A stretch of DNA of 64,000 nucleotides, from positions 1,054,001 through 1,118,000 of the forward strand of contig NZ_JADQDF010000001.1 in NCBI RefSeq assembly GCF_019263585.2, written 5' to 3'. Every line of letters starts with the position of its first letter. The stretch's first letter is position 1. Below, one piece after another: positions 60,840 to 64,000 of the stretch. Source of the DNA: Pseudonocardia oceani. GTDB lineage: Bacteria; Actinomycetota; Actinomycetes; Mycobacteriales; Pseudonocardiaceae. The notes beneath the pieces were generated by a model. The model worked only from the letters and a program-made list of their open reading frames with translations, was not told the origin of the DNA and ran no database searches. Both the position numbers and the translations under genes were made by a program.

Positions 60840-61490
60840 GTGAACGCCGTCACCGACAACCTCGGGCTGTACGGGACGGGGGTGCTGACCACCCTGCAGA
60901 TCTCGCTGCTGTCCGGGATCGGGGCCCTCGTCCTCGGCACGATCATGGCGGGTTTCCGGGTCTCACCGGCCCCGCCCCTGCAGTGGGTGGGCAGCGCCTG
61001 GGTCACGGTGCTGCGCAACACGCCCCTGAGCGTCGTGCTGTTCACCATCGCGTTCGGCCTGCCGGAGATCGGCGTCAACGGGTCGTTCTTCTGGTTCGGT
61101 GTGACCGGCCTGGCGCTCTACACGTCCGCGTTCGTCTGCGAGGCGATCCGCAGCGGCATCAACTCCGTCGCGCCCGGCCAGGCCGAGGCGGCGCGGTCGG
61201 TGGGCATGACGTTCGGTCAGACGCTGACCGTCGTCGTCCTCCCCCAGGCCGTCCGGACCGTGGTGCCCCCGCTCGGCAACGTCTTCATCGCCATGATCAA
61301 GAACTCGGCGATCGTCGGCGCCGTCGGGGTCGGCGGCGACCTGTACTCCGTCGGGGTGCAGCTCACCGGTTCCGGCGGTCTCGCCGTGATCCCGGTGCTC
61401 ATCGGGGTCGCGCTGGGCTACCTCGTCCTGACCATCCCGGCGGGGCTGCTGCTGGGCCTGGCCGAGCGGAAGGTGGCGATCGCGCGATGA
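60840..61490 (+). CDS. gluC: Glutamate ABC transporter permease GluC
   Basis: GTG 60840 follows AGGAGG. The 216-residue permease has the His/Glu/Gln/Arg/Opine family layout (VTVLRNTPLSVVLFTIAFGL, the EAA loop RSGINSVAPGQAEAARSVGM and PNV-like PPLGNVFIAMIKNSAI). Five or six membrane segments are expected. It forms the channel with GluD. Confidence 0.93.
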   Translation: MNAVTDNLGLYGTGVLTTLQISLLSGIGALVLGTIMAGFRVSPAPPLQWVGSAWVTVLRNTPLSVVLFTIAFGLPEIGVNGSFFWFGVTGLALYTSAFVCEAIRSGINSVAPGQAEAARSVGMTFGQTLTVVVLPQAVRTVVPPLGNVFIAMIKNSAIVGAVGVGGDLYSVGVQLTGSGGLAVIPVLIGVALGYLVLTIPAGLLLGLAERKVAIAR

Positions 61491-62353
61491 GCGTTCTGTA
61501 TGACATCCCGGGGCCGCAGTCGCGGCGCCGGACCCTGATCGGCAGCCTCGTCGCGGGCGCCATCGTGCTGGCCGTCCTCGTGGTGGTGGTCGTGCGGCTG
61601 GCCGAGCAGGAGCAGTTCACCGCGGAGAAGTGGGGCCCCCTGCTCGACCCCACCACCGACGAGTTCCCGCTGGTCTGGCAGCGCATCGGCCTGGGCCTGC
61701 AGGCCACGCTCGCCGCCGCGGCGCTGGCGGTCGTGTTCTCGCTGGTGGTCGGCACCCTGCTCGCCGTGACCAGGCTCGTCAGCGCCCCCTGGTACCGCTG
61801 GCTGGTCGTCGGGGTGGTCGAGCTGCTGCGCGGCCTGCCGGTCGTGGTCACGATCTTCTTCGCGGCCCGGGCGCTCCCCGCGCTCGGCGTCGACCTGCCG
61901 ACGCTGGCCTACCTGGTGATCGGCCTCACCCTCTACAACTCGGTGATCATCGCCGAGATCGTCCGCGCGGGCGTGGCGTCGCTGCCGCGCGGCCAGGCCG
62001 AGGCCGCCGCGGCGGTGGGGATGACCCGCGGGCAGAGCCTGCGCCTGATCCAGCTCCCGCAGGCGTTCCGGGTGATGCTCCCGGCGCTGATCAGCCAGCT
62101 CGTCGTGGTGCTCAAGGACACCGCTCTGGGCTTCATCATCCTCTACCCGGAGCTGCTGCGGACGGCGCAGATCGTCGTCCAGACGACGAGGAACCCGCTG
62201 CAGATGTTCTTCGTCATCGCCGTCATCTTCATCCTCATCAACTACGCGCTCAGCCGGCTCGCGACGTACGTCGAGAAGCGCCTGTCGCGCAGCAGGACCA
62301 CGCCCGACGGCGCGGCGCCGGGGCCGGTCGTCCAGGAGGGTGCGGTCGTCTGA
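61487..62353 (+). CDS. gluD: Glutamate ABC transporter permease GluD
   Basis: ATG 61487 overlaps the gluC stop (ATGA). The 288-residue permease has an N-terminal helix (TLIGSLVAGAIVLAVLVVVV), WYRWLVVGVVELLRGLPVVV, and the EAA loop RAGVASLPRGQAEAAAAVGM. The C-terminus extends past the last helix with an Arg-rich, then acidic tail. It completes the operon and ends 10 nt from the convergent S9 peptidase. Confidence 0.93.
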   Translation: MSVLYDIPGPQSRRRTLIGSLVAGAIVLAVLVVVVVRLAEQEQFTAEKWGPLLDPTTDEFPLVWQRIGLGLQATLAAAALAVVFSLVVGTLLAVTRLVSAPWYRWLVVGVVELLRGLPVVVTIFFAARALPALGVDLPTLAYLVIGLTLYNSVIIAEIVRAGVASLPRGQAEAAAAVGMTRGQSLRLIQLPQAFRVMLPALISQLVVVLKDTALGFIILYPELLRTAQIVVQTTRNPLQMFFVIAVIFILINYALSRLATYVEKRLSRSRTTPDGAAPGPVVQEGAVV

Positions 62354-62363
62354 GGCGCCGGGC

Positions 62364-64000
62364 TCAGAGGTTCTCGACGGCGACGGGCTCGATGCCCTCG
62401 TCGGCGGGGAGCTCGAAGCCCAGCACCTGGCTGTAGAAGCTCAGCTCGGCGTCCAGCGCGCGGCGGATGTTCTCCGCGCGCCGGAAGCCGTGCTGCTCGC
62501 CCTCGAACAGCAGGTAGGCGACGGGCACGCCCTTGGCCCGCAGCGCGTCGACGATCATCTCGGACTGCTCCGGCGGCACGATCGCGTCCTCGGCGCCCTG
62601 CAGCACGATCAGCGGCGCCGAGAACTGCGTGAGCTGGTGGATCGGCGAGCGCTCGACGTAGGTCTCGCGCTCCTGCGGGTAGGGCCCGACGAGCCGGTCG
62701 AGGTAGCGGCTCTCGAACTTGTGCGTGTCGCGCGCCAGCGCCTCGAGGTCGGCGACGCCGAAGTGGTCGGCGCCCGCCGCGAACGGCGACTCGGCGCGGG
62801 CGAGCGCCGAGAGCACCGTGAAGCCGCCCGCGGAGCCACCGCGGATGAGCAGGCGCCCGGGGTCGGCGCGGCCGGTGCCCGCGAGGCGCCGGGCGACGGC
62901 GAGACAGTCCAGGACGTCGATGACGCCCCACCGGCCCAGCAGCTCGTCGCGGAAGGCGCGGCCGTAGCCGGTGGAGCCGCCGTGGTCGACACTGACGACG
63001 GCGAAGCCGCGGGTGGTCCAGTACTGCACCCCCACCGAGAACGCCGACGACGCCGAGGACGTCGGCCCGCCGTGGATGACGACCAGCAGCGGCGGCAGCT
63101 CGCCCTCGGGGCCGGTGTGCGTGGCGCTGGCCGGGGGGAAGTGCAGGGCGTGCGCGGTGCGCGGCTCCCCCGCCGCGTCGGTGGACGGGACCGTCAGGTG
63201 CTCGGCCACGGAGATCCCGGCGGGGTCGAGCCCCAGGTCGCGCGGCGGGCACAGCACGACGGCGGTGGTGTCGGTGTCGGGCCCGGGCGGGGTGACGCGG
63301 TAGACGCCGGCCTCGGCCGTCGGCGTGCCGGCGACGACGACGGCCGACTCCCCCGCCGCGCGCAGCACGGAGACCTCGCAGAACGGCAGGTCGAGGTCGG
63401 CGATCAGGCCGCCGGTGCCGCGCACGGACAGGGCGTCGGAGCCGGCGCGGCGGCGGGCGAACACGACCGACCCGTCGGCCAGCACCGCGTAGCGCGAGCC
63501 CGCGAGGCGCCAGCCGGGCACGCCGACCTCGGCGTCGATGCGGATGATCGGCTCGATGTCGGAGCCGGGGAGCCAGCGGTAGAGGTTCCACCAGTCGGTG
63601 CGGTCGGAGATGAACCACAGCGACCCGTCGGGCTGCCACGAGGGCTCCGACACCGACTCCCACGGCCCGCCCGCGACGACCGTCTCCTCGCCGGTGGCGA
63701 GGTCTCGCACCACGAGCTCGACGGCGTCCCACGGCATCGACGGGTGGTTCCACTGCAGCCAGGCCAGGGTGCCGCCGTCGGGGCTGATCCGGGGCGCGGC
63801 GACGAAGTCGGGCCCGGTGACCAGCACCTCGGGCTCCGACGGGCGGTCGGCGGCGAGCCGGACGACCTCGTTGCGCGGCTCGCCGTCGCCGTGCCGCTCG
63901 CGGACGCAGACGATCACGCCGCCGTCGGGGCCGGCGTGCACGTCGCCGTCGGCGTACCGGTCGCCGCGGGGCTGCGCGGGCTCGGGCGTCAGGGCCTCGG
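62364..64000 (-). CDS. Prolyl oligopeptidase-family (S9) peptidase, N-terminus off window
   Basis: The frame is open to the right edge, so the N-terminus is missing. About 545 residues are visible: a beta-propeller half (SPDGGTLAWLQWNHPSMPWD, GSLWFISDRTDWWNLYR) and an alpha/beta hydrolase half with the nucleophile Ser in LLIRGGSAGGFTVLSAL, Asp in LQGAEDAIVPPEQ and His in FEGEQHGFRR, preceded by VVSVDHGGSTGYGR. These are S9C-type acylaminoacyl- or dipeptidyl-peptidases that cleave short peptides. The C-terminus is complete at 62364. Cytoplasmic as far as visible. Confidence 0.92.
   Translation of the reverse strand, partial: EALTPEPAQPRGDRYADGDVHAGPDGGVIVCVRERHGDGEPRNEVVRLAADRPSEPEVLVTGPDFVAAPRISPDGGTLAWLQWNHPSMPWDAVELVVRDLATGEETVVAGGPWESVSEPSWQPDGSLWFISDRTDWWNLYRWLPGSDIEPIIRIDAEVGVPGWRLAGSRYAVLADGSVVFARRRAGSDALSVRGTGGLIADLDLPFCEVSVLRAAGESAVVVAGTPTAEAGVYRVTPPGPDTDTTAVVLCPPRDLGLDPAGISVAEHLTVPSTDAAGEPRTAHALHFPPASATHTGPEGELPPLLVVIHGGPTSSASSAFSVGVQYWTTRGFAVVSVDHGGSTGYGRAFRDELLGRWGVIDVLDCLAVARRLAGTGRADPGRLLIRGGSAGGFTVLSALARAESPFAAGADHFGVADLEALARDTHKFESRYLDRLVGPYPQERETYVERSPIHQLTQFSAPLIVLQGAEDAIVPPEQSEMIVDALRAKGVPVAYLLFEGEQHGFRRAENIRRALDAELSFYSQVLGFELPADEGIEPVAVENL

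Overview
The window comes from a very GC-rich actinomycete. GTG starts, 4-nt stop/start overlaps, LexA boxes of the CGAAC-N4-GTTCG type, a B12-dependent ribonucleotide reductase paired with NrdR, a homodimeric AceE-type pyruvate dehydrogenase E1 and a FasR-fabD-fabH-acpP-fabF operon all fit Pseudonocardiaceae. Pseudonocardia is my best guess, but that is inference.

Layout. (1) 1-12 kb is a catabolic accessory cluster with three FadR/FCD-type GntR regulators. From a shared promoter region at 6328-6434, one operon runs left (flavin-dependent monooxygenase, class III CoA-transferase, CitE-like C-C lyase). A second runs right (GntR, citrate-synthase-type citryl-CoA lyase, SDR, RibB-like protein, flavin reductase, 2-methylfumaryl-CoA isomerase-like CoA-transferase). 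A cupin dioxygenase and an isochorismatase-fold protein lie further left. The likely logic is two-component flavin oxygenation, CoA activation, and retro-aldol or retro-Claisen cleavage of a branched dicarboxylate-like intermediate; the substrate is unknown. Three enzymes here lack residues normally needed for catalysis. (2) 12-17.9 kb holds an SDR with a GyrI-like neighbour, an XRE regulator, a collapsed aldo/keto reductase, an NTF2-like protein, an AlkC/AlkD-type DNA alkylation repair protein, and a divergent Rrf2/MFS efflux pair. (3) 17.95-23.7 kb is a tRNA-Val island: two tandem segments bounded by copies of the tRNA 3' half and a 120-bp repeated end. Cargo is a CocE-type hydrolase plus ATP-grasp protein, a decayed RelE-type toxin-antitoxin pair, and an intact DUF433/DUF5615 pair.

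(4) 23.7-39.4 kb is mostly core: ahpE, DUF3052, aceE, cold-shock protein, pirin, then fasR-fabD-fabH-acpP-fabF, and a run of small conserved or secreted proteins, an MBL hydrolase, an HTH protein, a transglutaminase and an alpha/beta hydrolase. (5) 39.6-44.9 kb is the nrdR-nrdJ operon followed by a divergent membrane-protein/lexA pair with two SOS boxes. (6) 44.9-56 kb is the hflX-dapF-miaA-...-miaB neighbourhood in the order I remember from Mycobacterium tuberculosis, interrupted by a DUF559-type nuclease-like gene between two 61-bp palindromic repeats. (7) 55.8-64 kb holds a TAXI lipoprotein, a histidine kinase/response regulator pair, gluABCD glutamate uptake with a strong gluB-gluC intercistronic hairpin, and an S9 peptidase running off the right edge.

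Starts were chosen from Shine-Dalgarno spacing and overlaps. Functions rest on motifs recognised by eye; no database search was run.
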